From: Hyphomicrobiales bacterium
GTDB taxonomy: Bacteria > Pseudomonadota > Alphaproteobacteria > Rhizobiales > Rhizobiaceae
Length of the DNA stretch: 64,000 nt
Assembly: GCA_900465675.1 (NCBI GenBank)
Contig: UBJR01000004.1
Span: 186,001 to 250,000 of the forward strand
Direction: 5' to 3'
Under the pieces are notes generated by a model that saw nothing but the letters and a program-made list of their open reading frames with translations, did not search any database and was not told the DNA's origin. Position 1 is the stretch's first letter; every line of letters begins with the position of its first letter. Positions 35,407 to 45,353 of the stretch are shown here, piece after piece. The position numbers were made by a program, and so were the translations under genes.

Positions 35407-36447
35407 ATGATGGACTTTGACGATTTCAGCGGCGCCATTGCCGGGAAACCGTTGACCCAGGCTGAAAAGGCAGCGGCTGTTCTTCTCGCAATGGGAAAGG
35501 GCGTCGCTGGCCGGCTGTTAAAATATTTCACGCAGGCTGAGTTACAGACGATCATCTCTTCGGCGCAGGCGCTTCGCGCGATTCCGCCGGATGAACTGCT
35601 TGGCCTCGTTGCCGAATTTGAGGACTTGTTCACCGAAGGCGCAGGCCTGATGGACAATGCCAAGGCAATCGAGAGCATTCTTGAAGAAGGCCTCACCCCC
35701 GACGAAGTCGACAGCCTGCTCGGACGCCGCACGGCGTTCCAGGCCTATGAGACATCGATCTGGGACAGGTTGGGCGAAGGCGACCCGGCCTTCATCGGCA
35801 AGTTCCTGCTGCGCGAACATCCGCAGACCATCGCCTATATCCTCTCCATGATGCCGTCGTCGTTCGGCGCCAAGGTGCTGATGCAGTTGCCCGACAGCCG
35901 CCGCGCCGACATCATGAACCGTACCGTCAATCTCAAGACCGTCAGCCCCAAGGCGGCGCAGATCATCGAAAAGCAGGTTATGACGCTGCTGGCCGAGATC
36001 GACGCCGAGAAGAATTCGAGCGGCTCCAACAAGGTCGCCGAGCTGATGAACGAGATGGACAAGCCGCAGGTCGATACGCTGCTCACCTCGCTCGAATCGA
36101 TCAACCGCGAAGCGGTCAACAAGGTTCGTCCGAAGATCTTCCTCTTCGAGGATCTGCTCTACATGCCGCAGCGCAGCCGCGTCATGCTGCTCAACGACAT
36201 CTCGGCGGACATTCTGACGATGGCTCTGCGCGGCGCTCCTCCGGAGATCCGCGAATCGGTTCTCGCTTCGATCAGCCCGCGCCAGCGCCGCATGATCGAA
36301 TCGGACCTGCAGAGCGGCACCGCCGGCATCAATCCGCGCGAAATCGCGATTGCCCGGCGCGCTGTTGCCCAGGAAGCGATTCGTTTGGCCAATTCCGGCC
36401 AGATTCAGCTCAAGGAAACCGAGGGCGAGGCTTCGGCGGCGGCCTAA
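35407..36447 (+). CDS. fliG: Flagellar switch protein FliG
   Basis: The 346-residue protein is full length. It has the N-terminal FliF-binding part, the middle segment with REHPQTIAYILSMMP (EHPQ motif) and the C-terminal torque domain with charged helix around RSRVMLLNDISADILTMALR. FliG couples the MS ring to MotA. It is 30 bases after fliN and ends before a strong hairpin at 36530. Confidence 0.96.
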   Translation: MMDFDDFSGAIAGKPLTQAEKAAAVLLAMGKGVAGRLLKYFTQAELQTIISSAQALRAIPPDELLGLVAEFEDLFTEGAGLMDNAKAIESILEEGLTPDEVDSLLGRRTAFQAYETSIWDRLGEGDPAFIGKFLLREHPQTIAYILSMMPSSFGAKVLMQLPDSRRADIMNRTVNLKTVSPKAAQIIEKQVMTLLAEIDAEKNSSGSNKVAELMNEMDKPQVDTLLTSLESINREAVNKVRPKIFLFEDLLYMPQRSRVMLLNDISADILTMALRGAPPEIRESVLASISPRQRRMIESDLQSGTAGINPREIAIARRAVAQEAIRLANSGQIQLKETEGEASAAA

Positions 36448-36529
36448 GCCATCGGAGCTGTTGACAAATCTCTGCTCCTGGCGCTGCGCGGTTGATCGCC
36501 ATGCCCCGGGGGACTACCCTTCGAACATC

Positions 36530-36555
36530 AGGCCGCGATCTGTCGCGGCCTTTTG
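36530..36555 (+). terminator. Rho-independent terminator between fliG and flhB
   Basis: A 9-bp stem (AGGCCGCGA/TCGCGGCCT, four-base loop) followed by TTTTGCG lies 83 bases after the fliG stop and only 21 bases upstream of the flhB start. It should end most transcription of motA-fliM-fliN-fliG. flhB expression then requires read-through or a promoter inside the terminator region. Confidence 0.75.
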
Positions 36556-36576
36556 CGTTCAGGGAGTGCGGCTGAC

Positions 36577-37659
36577 TTGGCTGACGATGACGACAAGGAC
36601 AGCAAAACAGAAGCCCCGACAGGCAAAAAGCTGTCGGACGCTGCCGAGAAAGGTAATACGCCTTTTTCGCGCGAGGTGCCGATCTTTGCCACTGTTCTCG
36701 CAACCTATGTCTATCTGACGTTCTACCTGCCGGACGGTATCAGTACGGTCAGCGAGCAGTTACGCGATATTTTCGAGCAACCGGACCAGTGGAAGATCGA
36801 GACCGGGCCGGATGCGCTGTCGCTTTTTGTCCATCTTGGCTGGGTGAGCGCCGTATTGTTGACGCCGGCCATGCTGCTTTTCATGTCGTTCGGCCTGATC
36901 GCCTCGCTCAGCCAGAACCTTCCCAGCCTGGTTCTCGAGCGCATTCGTCCGCAGTTCTCGCGCCTGTCGCCGGCCAAGGGCCTGTCGCGCATGTTCAGCC
37001 TGCCGGGCCTGATCGAATTCGGCAAATCCCTGTTCAAGGTCGTCATCGTCGGCATCGTCATGTTCTTCGTGCTGAAGAGCGAATATTTCAGCTCGATCGA
37101 CTCGATGTTCTCGGACCCGCAGACGTTCTTCGATCGGGCCATGACGATCATGCGCAAGATCGTGCTGATCGTGCTCTTTGCAACCGCCTTTGTTGCCATC
37201 GCCGACTTCTTTTGGACGCGCCATCACTGGTTCAGCGAATTGAAGATGACGCGCCACGAAGTGAAGGAAGAAAACAAGCAGTCGCAGGGTGACCCCTTCG
37301 TCAAGGGACGCCAGCGCTCCCTGATGCGCGACCGCGCCCGCCGCCGCATGATCGCCAATGTGGAGCGCGCGACGATGGTGATCGCCAACCCGACCCACTT
37401 TGCCGTGGCGCTGCGCTATGTGCGCGAAGAAAACGACGCGCCTGTCGTCATTGCCAAGGGTCAAGACCTCATTGCGTTGAAAATCAGAGAGATAGCCGAG
37501 AAGAACGGAATCCCGGTTTTCGAAGATCCGCCGCTTGCACGCTCCATGTTTGCGCAAGTCTCGATAGATAGTGTCATCCCGTCAGTCTTCTACAAGGCCG
37601 TCGCGGAGCTCATCCACCGGGTGTATGCCGCACAAGCCAAGAACAAGCGGGTCAGATAA
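36577..37659 (+). CDS. flhB: Flagellar export switch protein FlhB
   Basis: The start is probably TTG at 36577, with AGGGAG ten bases upstream, giving [19 protein letters not shown], the usual FlhB N-terminus. The 360-residue protein has four membrane segments and a cytoplasmic domain with the self-cleaving motif NPTH (Asn271 to His274). Cleavage there lets FlhB switch from rod/hook to filament substrates under FliK control. An upstream in-frame TTG at 36553 would overlap the terminator and has no good ribosome site. The next gene follows after five bases. Confidence 0.95.
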   Translation: MADDDDKDSKTEAPTGKKLSDAAEKGNTPFSREVPIFATVLATYVYLTFYLPDGISTVSEQLRDIFEQPDQWKIETGPDALSLFVHLGWVSAVLLTPAMLLFMSFGLIASLSQNLPSLVLERIRPQFSRLSPAKGLSRMFSLPGLIEFGKSLFKVVIVGIVMFFVLKSEYFSSIDSMFSDPQTFFDRAMTIMRKIVLIVLFATAFVAIADFFWTRHHWFSELKMTRHEVKEENKQSQGDPFVKGRQRSLMRDRARRRMIANVERATMVIANPTHFAVALRYVREENDAPVVIAKGQDLIALKIREIAEKNGIPVFEDPPLARSMFAQVSIDSVIPSVFYKAVAELIHRVYAAQAKNKRVR

Positions 37660-37664
37660 GTCGA

Positions 37665-38108
37665 ATGAAGAAATGCCCTTACTCCTCGCAGCGTGAAAGA
37701 ATTCTTGCTGAGGCGATCAGCCCGGTTGCAACGGAGCTTCGGCTTCTTGACGCCTCCGATCTGATTTCGCTGCTGCGATTCGAGTATTACGGCAATCTCG
37801 CCGATCTGGTGGCGTCCGCTGCCGAGCTGTTTTTCCACCCGGGCACCGTGAATTTCGGCCTTGGCGGCAATTATACGCTGGAATGGGGCGGCAAGCCCGA
37901 AGTCGTGCTCGATCTGGAGATCAAGCCGCGCGGCGTCACTGTCTACGCACAGCTGACGCTTGCCGAAGACCATGCCGGCATCGAGATCAACCACATCGCC
38001 TTCCAGGATCCGTCCGCTGATCCGGACGAGAACACGGCGTATCTGGAGCGCAGCCTCAACGAGTCGCGCTATAACGTGCGTCCGGCGCTTCACGCCCTCG
38101 CAGGCTAG
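37665..38108 (+). CDS. Conserved protein of unknown function downstream of flhB
   Basis: The 147-residue protein lies five bases after flhB and is surely co-transcribed. It is soluble, without signal or membrane segment, with helical N-terminal half (LLDASDLISLLRFEYYGNLA) and beta-rich middle (NFGLGGNYTLEWGGKPEVVL, LEIKPRGVTVYAQL). A protein of this kind stands at the same place between flhB and visR in Sinorhizobium. I do not recognise the fold. A link to export or motility regulation is inferred from position only. Confidence 0.85.
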   Translation: MKKCPYSSQRERILAEAISPVATELRLLDASDLISLLRFEYYGNLADLVASAAELFFHPGTVNFGLGGNYTLEWGGKPEVVLDLEIKPRGVTVYAQLTLAEDHAGIEINHIAFQDPSADPDENTAYLERSLNESRYNVRPALHALAG

Positions 38109-38130
38109 TCCTTCATCTGATCGAAACGCA

Positions 38131-38160
38131 GCCCGGCCGGCATGTTCGCGCCGGGCACTT
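38131..38160. terminator. Possible bidirectional terminator between flhB operon and visR
   Basis: A 7-bp GC stem (GCCCGGC/GCCGGGC, 12-base loop) lies between two converging genes, followed on the plus strand by ACTTCTTTCTC. The T-tracts are poor, so activity is uncertain. Confidence 0.4.
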
Positions 38161-38165
38161 CTTTC

Positions 38166-38909
38166 TCAGCTGATGTAGCCGAGGCGGATCGCCTTGGCGA
38201 TCGCCTGGATGCGGTTGACCGAATCCAGCTTGATCGTCGCCGAGCCGAGATAGGCGTTGACGGTGTGAACCGACAGACCAAGCTTGTCGGCGATCTCTTC
38301 GCTGATGCGGCCGTCACCGGCGAGCTGCAGGCAGGCGATCTCGCGTTCGCTCAACGCTTCGGCGACTGCCGCGCGCCGCTCGTCCAGCGACAGCAGGTCC
38401 ATCATGATATGGCTGCTGCGGCCGTGGAGCTCGATGATCGTATCGCTGCCGGGCTCCATGTAGTCGCCGACGAAGACCACGTAGCCGTTACCGTTGGCGC
38501 CAAGGCGCACCGGGAAGGCCATGCCCGAGAACGGCAGCAGGCCGTCCTTCAGGCGCGTCATGAACGGCGCAAAGGCTGCGGGGCCCGGAGCGGCGCGGTC
38601 GTGCCCACCGGCCCATGTCAGCGGTAACAGAGACTTGTCGATATGTTCGAGCAGGACGTCACCGTAGGCATCGACGAAGGCCTTCGCGGCCCCGCTGGAT
38701 GGTCCCCAGTTCTCAAGCTCGCAGACGAGCCGCTGCTTGGCCGGTACGCCCGATCCGCTGACGCGGTAGACGCCGAAATTCTGTGCGTCGGCCATCTTCT
38801 GCATGGCGACCAGGCGCGGAAACAGATCCGAACGGCTGGATACCCTGCTCATCCGCATCGATCTTATCTGCTCTGCATTTCCCATCGTTCTGGTTGACGT
38901 CTGCCCCAT
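38166..38909 (-). CDS. visR: LuxR-type global motility regulator VisR
   Basis: The 247-residue protein has an N-terminal ligand-binding-like domain and a C-terminal LuxR helix-turn-helix (about residues 178-240: LSEREIACLQLAGDGRISEE, IADKLGLSVHTVNAYLGSAT). With VisN it forms the heterodimeric master activator of flagellar and chemotaxis genes described in Sinorhizobium. No phosphoreceiver is present; the N-terminal domain may sense a small ligand, none known. It follows visN by nine bases. Confidence 0.94.
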   Translation of the reverse strand: MGQTSTRTMGNAEQIRSMRMSRVSSRSDLFPRLVAMQKMADAQNFGVYRVSGSGVPAKQRLVCELENWGPSSGAAKAFVDAYGDVLLEHIDKSLLPLTWAGGHDRAAPGPAAFAPFMTRLKDGLLPFSGMAFPVRLGANGNGYVVFVGDYMEPGSDTIIELHGRSSHIMMDLLSLDERRAAVAEALSEREIACLQLAGDGRISEEIADKLGLSVHTVNAYLGSATIKLDSVNRIQAIAKAIRLGYIS

Positions 38910-38918
38910 GTATCCCTC

Positions 38919-39665
38919 TCAGACCAGACTGTTCCTGACCGCAAATGCAATCGCTTCGGACCGCGTCTTGGTGGCGGTCTTACGCATCACGCTTGTGATG
39001 TAGTTGTTGATCGTGTTGCGCGAGATGCCGAGGATCATCGCGATCTCGTCGCTGGTCTTGCCCTCGGCAATCCAGAACAGGCATTCGAGTTCGCGTTCGG
39101 TCAGTTCGAAATCGCGGTCGGCCTTGGTACCGCCGCAGCGCAGGAAGCTTGCGAAGTATCCGGCAAGCAGACCAACGTCGCGAAGACGCTCGGGCGACAG
39201 GATGAAGCCGTCGTCGAACAGGAACATCAGCGACAGGCGGGAACGCCCGACATTGAAGGAGAGCGAGCAATACTGCCGGCTGGCGCCATCAGGCACATCG
39301 GCACTGTCGGGCAGCAGAGCGAAACTCGGCTGGAAAAGCTGCATCGACTTCTCGAGCTCGGTCGTGCGCGAGTAACCGCCGACGATGGCGCTGGCCAGGT
39401 CCTTGACGAGATCGAAGGGCCAATCGGAGGACACGATGAAATCCAGGCCCTCTTCTTGCACAAGGTCTGAGCGGGCAAGCAGATAGTGGGAGGCGCCAAC
39501 ATAATCGGTCAGCGTGCGCATCGCAGGTTGCATCCGGCCGGTTTCTGCGATCTCGCCGAGCTGTTTGATCAGCTCGTCGCGCGAACACAGGCTAGAGGCC
39601 TGAAGGCCAATGAAATTCGCCGTCTGATTTTCGCCCTTAAGCGACTGCAATATATGCATATCCAT
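38919..39665 (-). CDS. visN: LuxR-type global motility regulator VisN
   Basis: The ATG at 39665 (MDMHILQSLKGENQ) has AGGACG eight bases upstream and gives 248 residues, nearly the same size as VisR; a longer open frame to 39755 has no ribosome site. The C-terminal LuxR domain (about 180-245) contains LTERELECLFWIAEGKTSDE and IAMILGISRNTINNYITSVM. VisN and VisR together activate rem and the class II flagellar operons. It is preceded by a 583-base AT-rich region. Confidence 0.93.
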   Translation of the reverse strand: MDMHILQSLKGENQTANFIGLQASSLCSRDELIKQLGEIAETGRMQPAMRTLTDYVGASHYLLARSDLVQEEGLDFIVSSDWPFDLVKDLASAIVGGYSRTTELEKSMQLFQPSFALLPDSADVPDGASRQYCSLSFNVGRSRLSLMFLFDDGFILSPERLRDVGLLAGYFASFLRCGGTKADRDFELTERELECLFWIAEGKTSDEIAMILGISRNTINNYITSVMRKTATKTRSEAIAFAVRNSLV

Positions 39666-40220
39666 AGGCAGCGTCCTGCGGCTGAAACCAATCTCTGCAA
39701 ATGCACTAACTGCGCAGGTCCAACGCCGGCCCACGGCAACCCTTACACGAATCACTCAAGCCTAGGCGAAGCGCTCTAAACCGCCATCTCCGAGTTCTGG
39801 GGATTTACTCTTGCCGCATTCCATGCGCTGATTCGCAGGCAGTGATCGCTCGATTAATTTCTAGTAAAACTAAATTGATTCTCCGCTTGCCGCAACACAA
39901 TTCGCGCCTTACGCGAGCGAAGAAAAGACCAAATATCGCACTAATATATAATGTATATCCACTGAAACGTATAATCATCAGCAAAAATTGCAATAACAAC
40001 TCTAAACATACTTGAAATATCTCCAGATTAACTCTTTCGATATTCTTGTGTATTTCCACATATCACGCAATCAAGAGTATATGCTTTGCCTGGGGATTAA
40101 GGCCATTTTGCCACAATCGGACAAAATGTGTTCTGCTTGCGCCACGGACGCATTCCCCCAAAAAAGGTCAGTCAAGCTGACGGACCGGCATGGGACGACC
40201 AACACATCCTGCGGACAAAG
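39666..40220. promoter_or_regulatory. visNR upstream region (AT-rich, no gene)
   Basis: About 555 bases between visN and the fliF terminator are much more AT-rich than the surroundings, especially 39840-40090. I see no convincing gene. An 84-codon open frame on the minus strand (39805-40059) has atypical composition and no ribosome site. A degenerate TTAA-N7-TAAA occurs at 39854-39868. The long region suits complex control of the master regulators. Confidence 0.5.
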
Positions 40221-40244
40221 AAAAAGGCCGGTTGCCCGGCCTTT
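40221..40244 (-). terminator. Rho-independent terminator of fliF
   Basis: A 9-bp stem (AAAGGCCGG/CCGGCCTTT, four-base loop) with a T-run on the minus strand starts five bases after the fliF stop and ends the che-fliF transcription unit. Confidence 0.85.
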
Positions 40245-40248
40245 GATC

Positions 40249-41943
40249 TTACGCGGCGTTGTCGACCGCCCATTTTCTGAGGATTTTCGCAGCGCGCTCC
40301 TCGTTGATCTCGACCATTCGCGACAGCTTGCGCTCCGGGCCTTCCTTGACGCGGCGATTGAAGTTGCCGTCGTCGTCGCCGAGGCTGAGAAGATCCTCCG
40401 TGCTGTCGAAGCCGAAGTCCGAGCCAAAGCCGTCCATGAGGGCACCTCCGCCGCCGGCTGCACCGGCTGGTGCGAAGTCGGGCAGTTCGAGACCGGCCGA
40501 TTCCTGCGAGCTGTCGCCGATGACCCCTGCCCCACCGACACCGATCGTGCGAGCCAGCGGACGCATGCCCATCCAGACCACGATAAAGGCGACACCCAGG
40601 AAGGCCAGCGAATTGATGATCGTCGCGAGGTTGCGGCTCAGCATGTCGAGGATGCGGACACCGCCGGAGGTACCATCATCCAGAAGCTGGTTTTCGAGGA
40701 AGTCCATTGCCGTCACAGTGACGACGTCGCCGCGGTTCGCGTCTATACCTGCTGCCGACGAGACAATGCTCTTCATTTCAGCGAGATAGGCGTCGATCTT
40801 GGCCTGGTCAGCGGGCTCGCCGACCATCTTTGCAATGCGGCCCTTGTTCACGACAACAGCGATGGACAGTTTCTCCATCTTGTAGCTGTTGCGGGTCGTG
40901 GCCGTGGTCTTGCTGTTGATTTCGTAGTTGGTCTGCTCTTCCTTCTTGTCCGACTTGTCTTCCGACTGCGGACCTGCGGTACCGCCAGCCTCAGGTGCGG
41001 CCTGAGGAACATTCTGCTCGACCGTCGTCGCGTTATCGGACTGCTTCTGGGAAGACTGGTTGGCTTCCTTGGTGGTCCGGACGGAGCGCTCGACCTTGGA
41101 TTCCGGATCGTATGTCGTTTCCTGGATCTGCTGCGCGTCGGTGTTCAGGTTTGCCGTGACGCTGGAGCGGAAGTTGTCCATGCCGAGGAAGGGTGCGAGG
41201 GCCTTATCGATATTGGATTCGACTTCCTGCTGAACGTTCTGGACGATCCCGAGAGAACGATTAAGCGAGTTGTTGCCGGCCTCGTCGCCGGATGCCAGCA
41301 ACTGGCCCGTGGAATCGAGAATAGTGACGTCATCGACGTCGAGCCCCGGCACGGCCGAAGCGACGAGGTGACGGATAGAGCTCGCAGCGCTTCGACCCGC
41401 CGTAGCGCTTGCACGGATCATAACGGAAGCCGTCGGCTTCTGCTCGGCTTTACGGAAGTTTCCGACCTCCGGCATGACGATGTGGACGCGGGCGGCATTG
41501 ATGCCCGAGATCGACTGGATGGTGCGACCGATTTCACCTTCAAGCGCGCGAACGCGGGTGACTTCCTGCATGAACGACGTCAGGCCGAGCGAGCCGACCT
41601 TGTCGAACAGCTCATAGCCGGCATTGGCGCTGTTCGGCAGACCGCGTTCGGCCAGCAACAGACGGGCCTTGCCCGTCATCCCAGCCGGAACGGTGATGCT
41701 CGAGCCGTCGGTGCCGACTTCGAAAGACATGTTGTTTTCGGCCAGCGCCATGCTGATCTGATTGAGATCGGGGCTGTCGAGACCTACGTAAAGGGTTTCC
41801 TGGGCAGGCTTATTAACAAAAAGAGCCGCAGCCAAAACAATTGCTATTGAAAGAACACCTACACCCGCAAGCGCCAGCAAGCGGGTCCGGCCTAGCGAAC
41901 CGAGGTTCTTCATGACCTGAACTAATTGATTTAACAGATTCAT
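40249..41943 (-). CDS. fliF: Flagellar MS-ring protein FliF
   Basis: The 564-residue protein has two membrane segments (about 20-45 and 440-462) flanking a large periplasmic part with SGATIPEEKL-type ring-building domains (ELFDKVGSLGLTSFMQEVTR; LEGEIGRTIQSISGINAARV). The C-terminal tail (about 530-564, NEERAAKILRKWAVDNAA) is the FliG-binding peptide. It builds the MS ring. It follows cheT by 109 bases. Confidence 0.96.
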   Translation of the reverse strand: MNLLNQLVQVMKNLGSLGRTRLLALAGVGVLSIAIVLAAALFVNKPAQETLYVGLDSPDLNQISMALAENNMSFEVGTDGSSITVPAGMTGKARLLLAERGLPNSANAGYELFDKVGSLGLTSFMQEVTRVRALEGEIGRTIQSISGINAARVHIVMPEVGNFRKAEQKPTASVMIRASATAGRSAASSIRHLVASAVPGLDVDDVTILDSTGQLLASGDEAGNNSLNRSLGIVQNVQQEVESNIDKALAPFLGMDNFRSSVTANLNTDAQQIQETTYDPESKVERSVRTTKEANQSSQKQSDNATTVEQNVPQAAPEAGGTAGPQSEDKSDKKEEQTNYEINSKTTATTRNSYKMEKLSIAVVVNKGRIAKMVGEPADQAKIDAYLAEMKSIVSSAAGIDANRGDVVTVTAMDFLENQLLDDGTSGGVRILDMLSRNLATIINSLAFLGVAFIVVWMGMRPLARTIGVGGAGVIGDSSQESAGLELPDFAPAGAAGGGGALMDGFGSDFGFDSTEDLLSLGDDDGNFNRRVKEGPERKLSRMVEINEERAAKILRKWAVDNAA

Positions 41944-42052
41944 TCTGTTCTCGCACGATCCGTCAAAGACAAAACAGGCTTATTGCCTCATTCCTTGATA
42001 GAGACCGAAACTTGTGCGAGCGTTTCGTCAGGGCATGCTTGGAAGGCAGAGA

Positions 42053-42442
42053 CTAGAAAAAGTCGAAGTCGCCTGCTGCCTTGCTGAGAGGCTGAGAATG
42101 GCCGTGGCGGGTGCCGCCACCGAGTGCCTTCTGCATCTCTGCAAGCTTCACGAGGCTGAGTGCCGTCGCAACATCGACGGTCCAGTTCTGCGGGATTTCT
42201 CCGGTGATCGTGTCGATGAATTCGGCAAGGCCGCGGGTCTTTTGGACAGCGAGATCGATGCCCTGCATCACCTTCATGCTGTCAGGGGCGTTCAATATGT
42301 CTGCGCCGCCGATTTCGAGGAGCTGCGGCTCGATACGTTCAATGAGATATGCAACATCATGCAGCTCAGAAACGATGCGCATGAGAAGGTCCGGCAACGC
42401 CTCCAATGGCGAGGGCGGTTCAATGGGGGCGCTAAAAGTCAT
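42053..42442 (-). CDS. cheT: Chemotaxis signal-termination protein CheT (CheZ-like)
   Basis: The start at 42442 (MTFSAPIEPPSPL) gives 129 residues and follows the cheD stop by 16 bases; the longer open frame to 42544 would overlap cheD. The protein is helical, with a long helix pair (DLLMRIVSELHDVAYLIERI). It carries a D-x-x-x-Q motif (Asp63-Gln67, DLAVQ), the phosphatase signature of CheZ, which has been reported for Sinorhizobium CheT. It is expected to act on a phosphorylated CheY. The C-terminus ends DFDFF. Confidence 0.88.
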   Translation of the reverse strand: MTFSAPIEPPSPLEALPDLLMRIVSELHDVAYLIERIEPQLLEIGGADILNAPDSMKVMQGIDLAVQKTRGLAEFIDTITGEIPQNWTVDVATALSLVKLAEMQKALGGGTRHGHSQPLSKAAGDFDFF

Positions 42443-42458
42443 ATAAAAATCCTCGGTA

Positions 42459-43013
42459 TCAGAAAAACTCGATACTAGTTTCAACCGGTTTCGGCGGAGC
42501 AGCAGGACGCTGTTCGAGAGCCACAGTCTTTTGCGTTTCAGCACCAGTCAGCGGGTATTGACGGGCACGGCCGGAAACCGGCCAGAATTCCAGCTTGCGG
42601 CCATGGTCGCCGCCGGTGCTGGAACCGACCACGGGGATTCCTTCGTCCCTCAGGAACTGCGCGGCAAAAGCGGCATTCTGCTCGCCGACATTGGAGAAGG
42701 TCGAGATGGTCTTCGCCCCTCCAAAGATCTTGGCCTCAAGGCGGTCGCGGCGCGCGCCCTGCTTCAGAAGGCCGTTGATCAGCAATTCCATCAGATGCAC
42801 GCCGTAGCGCGTCGCATCCCCGCCGGTCATCGGCGTATTTCCGGTCCCCGGCAGAAGGAAATGGTTCATACCGCCCACTCCTGCCACTGGATCCCGCAGG
42901 CAAGCAGCCACGCACGAGCCAAGAATGGTCGTCAGAACCGCGTTCGGATCATTCAAGACTTTCCATTCGCCTTGGATAATGTGGACACGGCGGGCTGCTG
43001 CCTCGACTGTCAT
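42459..43013 (-). CDS. cheD: Chemoreceptor glutamine deamidase CheD
   Basis: The 184-residue protein has the CheD deamidase core: GSCVAACL with catalytic Cys34 and [10 protein letters not shown] with His51, at the 17-residue spacing seen in other CheD proteins. It deamidates receptor glutamines for adaptation. Its C-terminus carries about 25 extra residues compared with Thermotoga CheD. It overlaps cheY2 by four bases. Confidence 0.95.
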   Translation of the reverse strand: MTVEAAARRVHIIQGEWKVLNDPNAVLTTILGSCVAACLRDPVAGVGGMNHFLLPGTGNTPMTGGDATRYGVHLMELLINGLLKQGARRDRLEAKIFGGAKTISTFSNVGEQNAAFAAQFLRDEGIPVVGSSTGGDHGRKLEFWPVSGRARQYPLTGAETQKTVALEQRPAAPPKPVETSIEFF

Positions 43014-43399
43014 TTCAGTGCTCCGAACACGGCTTCAATGGCCGCTTTCATCTTTTCGATGGTGAACGGCTTTGCCAGCACGTTGTTGGCTCCGAGGGCT
43101 GCGGCCTTCGTGACCAGCGCGCGGTCGCCCTGCGCCGTCAGGATGATGAACGCTGCCTTCTTGGTGGCCGGGTTGGTGCGCACGGCCTGCAGCAGACCGA
43201 GACCATCCATCTTCGGCATGTTGAAGTCCGAGATGACCAGGTGGTGCGGCTGCTGGGCCATGATCTTCATGCCCTGTTCGCCGTCGCCAGCAGAGGTGAT
43301 CTGCTTGAAACCGAGCTGGGTCAGCGCATCGCTGAGCAGCAGGCGGCTGGTGACCTGATCGTCAACGATCAGAACCTTAATTTTCTCCGCTATCGACAT
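43010..43399 (-). CDS. cheY2: Chemotaxis response regulator CheY2
   Basis: The 129-residue receiver has the acid pair Asp13-Asp14, the phosphorylation site Asp58 ([12 protein letters not shown]), the conserved Thr in ILTAQG and Lys in VLAKPF. In Sinorhizobium the CheY at this place is the main motor-binding regulator that changes rotary speed, while CheY1 acts as a phosphate sink. Position next to cheB and cheD supports the same role. It overlaps cheB by one base. Confidence 0.94.
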   Translation of the reverse strand: MSIAEKIKVLIVDDQVTSRLLLSDALTQLGFKQITSAGDGEQGMKIMAQQPHHLVISDFNMPKMDGLGLLQAVRTNPATKKAAFIILTAQGDRALVTKAAALGANNVLAKPFTIEKMKAAIEAVFGALK

Positions 43400-44445
43400 T
43401 ATTCTGTCCCTTCCTTCCGGGCGGCTGTCATTTTCAGTATTTCTTCGCCGATCGCATTCAGTGGCAGCTGATGCTCAACGGCGCCAAGCTCATAGGCAAC
43501 ACGGGGCATTCCGTAGACCACGCAGGTCTTTTCGTTCTGACCGATGGTGCGTGCGCCAGCATGGCGCATTTTCAGCAGGCCAGCCGCGCCATCGCGGCCC
43601 ATGCCTGTCAGGATCACGCCGACCGAGTTACGGCCGGCAAGTTCTGCGACGGAATCGAACAGCACATCGACAGAAGGGCGATGGCCATTGACAGGGTCGC
43701 GTTCGACGAGCCGGCAGTGCGGCGCCGAGACATTGGCGACCTGCAGGTGTCGTTCACCTCCTGGTGCCAGATAAATCTTGCCAATTTCCAAACGGGCGCC
43801 GTCCGTCGCCTCTTCGACCACAGGGGCGCAGAGGCGATTCAGCCGTTCGGCGAAGCTTTTGGTGAAGGTCGGCGGCATGTGCTGGGTGATGACGGTGGGC
43901 GGGCAATTGGCCGGGAATTTCTGCAGCACGGCAATCAGCGCCTCGACGCCGCCGGTCGATGAGCCGACCGCGACGATCTTGCGGCCGACGCGGAAATCGG
44001 CAACTGCCGGCGGCGCGACGGGAGCCGCGGCCGGGCGCTGGGTGAACTGGCGCTGGGTGCGGGCCGCAGCCTTGACCTTTTCGGCGAGATCGCCGAACGG
44101 GCGCAGATCGCCGGGCGCCGGCTTTCCGATGCAGTCGAACGCACCGATCTCGAGGGCTGCGAGGCTCGCCTCGGCACCGCGATGCGTCAGGGTCGATACC
44201 ATGATCACCGGCATCGGACGCAGGCGCATGATCTTCTCGAGGAAATCGAGGCCGTTCATGTTCGGCATTTCGATGTCGAGCGTGACGACATCGGGATTAA
44301 GCTTCTTGATCGCCTCGCGGGCTTCGAGCGCATCGCCGGCCTGACCGATGACGCTGACATCCGGATCGGCGCTCAGCACAGCCGTAATCAGGCCGCGCAT
44401 GGTCGGTGAATCATCGACGACGAGGACCCTTGCAGGAGCACTCAT
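43399..44445 (-). CDS. cheB: Chemoreceptor methylesterase CheB
   Basis: The 348-residue protein has an N-terminal receiver domain (Asp11-Asp12, phospho-site Asp57) and a C-terminal methylesterase with [10 protein letters not shown] (catalytic Ser), [16 protein letters not shown] (His) and [10 protein letters not shown] (Asp). It removes methyl groups from receptor glutamates. It overlaps cheR by four bases. Confidence 0.97.
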   Translation of the reverse strand: MSAPARVLVVDDSPTMRGLITAVLSADPDVSVIGQAGDALEAREAIKKLNPDVVTLDIEMPNMNGLDFLEKIMRLRPMPVIMVSTLTHRGAEASLAALEIGAFDCIGKPAPGDLRPFGDLAEKVKAAARTQRQFTQRPAAAPVAPPAVADFRVGRKIVAVGSSTGGVEALIAVLQKFPANCPPTVITQHMPPTFTKSFAERLNRLCAPVVEEATDGARLEIGKIYLAPGGERHLQVANVSAPHCRLVERDPVNGHRPSVDVLFDSVAELAGRNSVGVILTGMGRDGAAGLLKMRHAGARTIGQNEKTCVVYGMPRVAYELGAVEHQLPLNAIGEEILKMTAARKEGTE

Positions 44446-45353
44446 GCCTTCCTCCCAACACCCTTCGTGGTGTAGCGGTAGGTGGTGATACCGATATTGT
44501 CGAAGACATTCTTGGCGTCACCGGACACGCGCTCGGAATGGCCAATGTAGAGATGGCCACCCTCCGGCAGAAGCTCGGCGAAACGGGACCAGATCTTCAT
44601 CTGCGTCGGCTCATCGAAATAGATCACCACGTTGCGGCAGAAGATGACGTCGAACTTGCCCTTGAAGGGCCACTGCGCCATCAGGTTCAATTCATTGTAG
44701 GTGATGAGGCGCTTGACGCGGTCATCGACCTGGAATTTGCGGCGGCCCTGGATATCGACTTCCGAGAACCACTGCTTGCGCATGGCGGGAGACACCGTTT
44801 CCAGCGCGCTCTCGTCGTAGGCGCCCTGGCGGGCAATCGCCAGGATCTTCGGATCGATATCGGTCGCCAGGATCTTGAAGTCGTAGTCGGCGATATTGGG
44901 CATCATCGCCAAAACCGTCAGCGCGATCGAATAGGGCTCCTGACCATCCGACGAGGCAGCCGACCAGATGCGAACGCGGCCGCCCATCTTTGCGCGATGC
45001 AGGAGCTCCGGCAGGACGTTGTCGCGCAGATGATCAAAGTGATGGTTCTCGCGGAAGAAACGCGTGAAATTGGTCGTCAGATGCGACAGCATTTCACGGC
45101 GCGGCGCAGCACCCGAGGGCGAAGCCACCAGAGAACAGTATTCACGGAAACCCGACAGGCCAAGGCTGCGGATATGCTTTGACAGGCGCGAATAGACGAG
45201 CGACGCCTTCGTTTCGTTGAGAAAGATCCCCGCGTCCGAGTAGATCATGGCGGCGATCTCCGAGAGGTCGCGGCGGGTCAGCGGATATTCGCCGCTCGCC
45301 AGAACCTCGTCAGGACTTCCCTGCCGCACATCTTTTGCACTCATTACGGTCAT
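44442..45353 (-). CDS. cheR: Chemoreceptor methyltransferase CheR
   Basis: The 303-residue protein has the all-helical N-terminal domain and a SAM-dependent methyltransferase domain ([58 protein letters not shown]). It methylates receptor glutamates. It overlaps cheW by four bases. Confidence 0.97.
   Translation of the reverse strand: MTVMSAKDVRQGSPDEVLASGEYPLTRRDLSEIAAMIYSDAGIFLNETKASLVYSRLSKHIRSLGLSGFREYCSLVASPSGAAPRREMLSHLTTNFTRFFRENHHFDHLRDNVLPELLHRAKMGGRVRIWSAASSDGQEPYSIALTVLAMMPNIADYDFKILATDIDPKILAIARQGAYDESALETVSPAMRKQWFSEVDIQGRRKFQVDDRVKRLITYNELNLMAQWPFKGKFDVIFCRNVVIYFDEPTQMKIWSRFAELLPEGGHLYIGHSERVSGDAKNVFDNIGITTYRYTTKGVGRKA

Noticed and set aside
39805..40059. 84-codon minus-strand frame with hydrophobic stretch upstream of visN
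   Set aside because: AT-rich region, no ribosome site, composition unlike other genes; a hydrophobic translation is expected by chance in such DNA.
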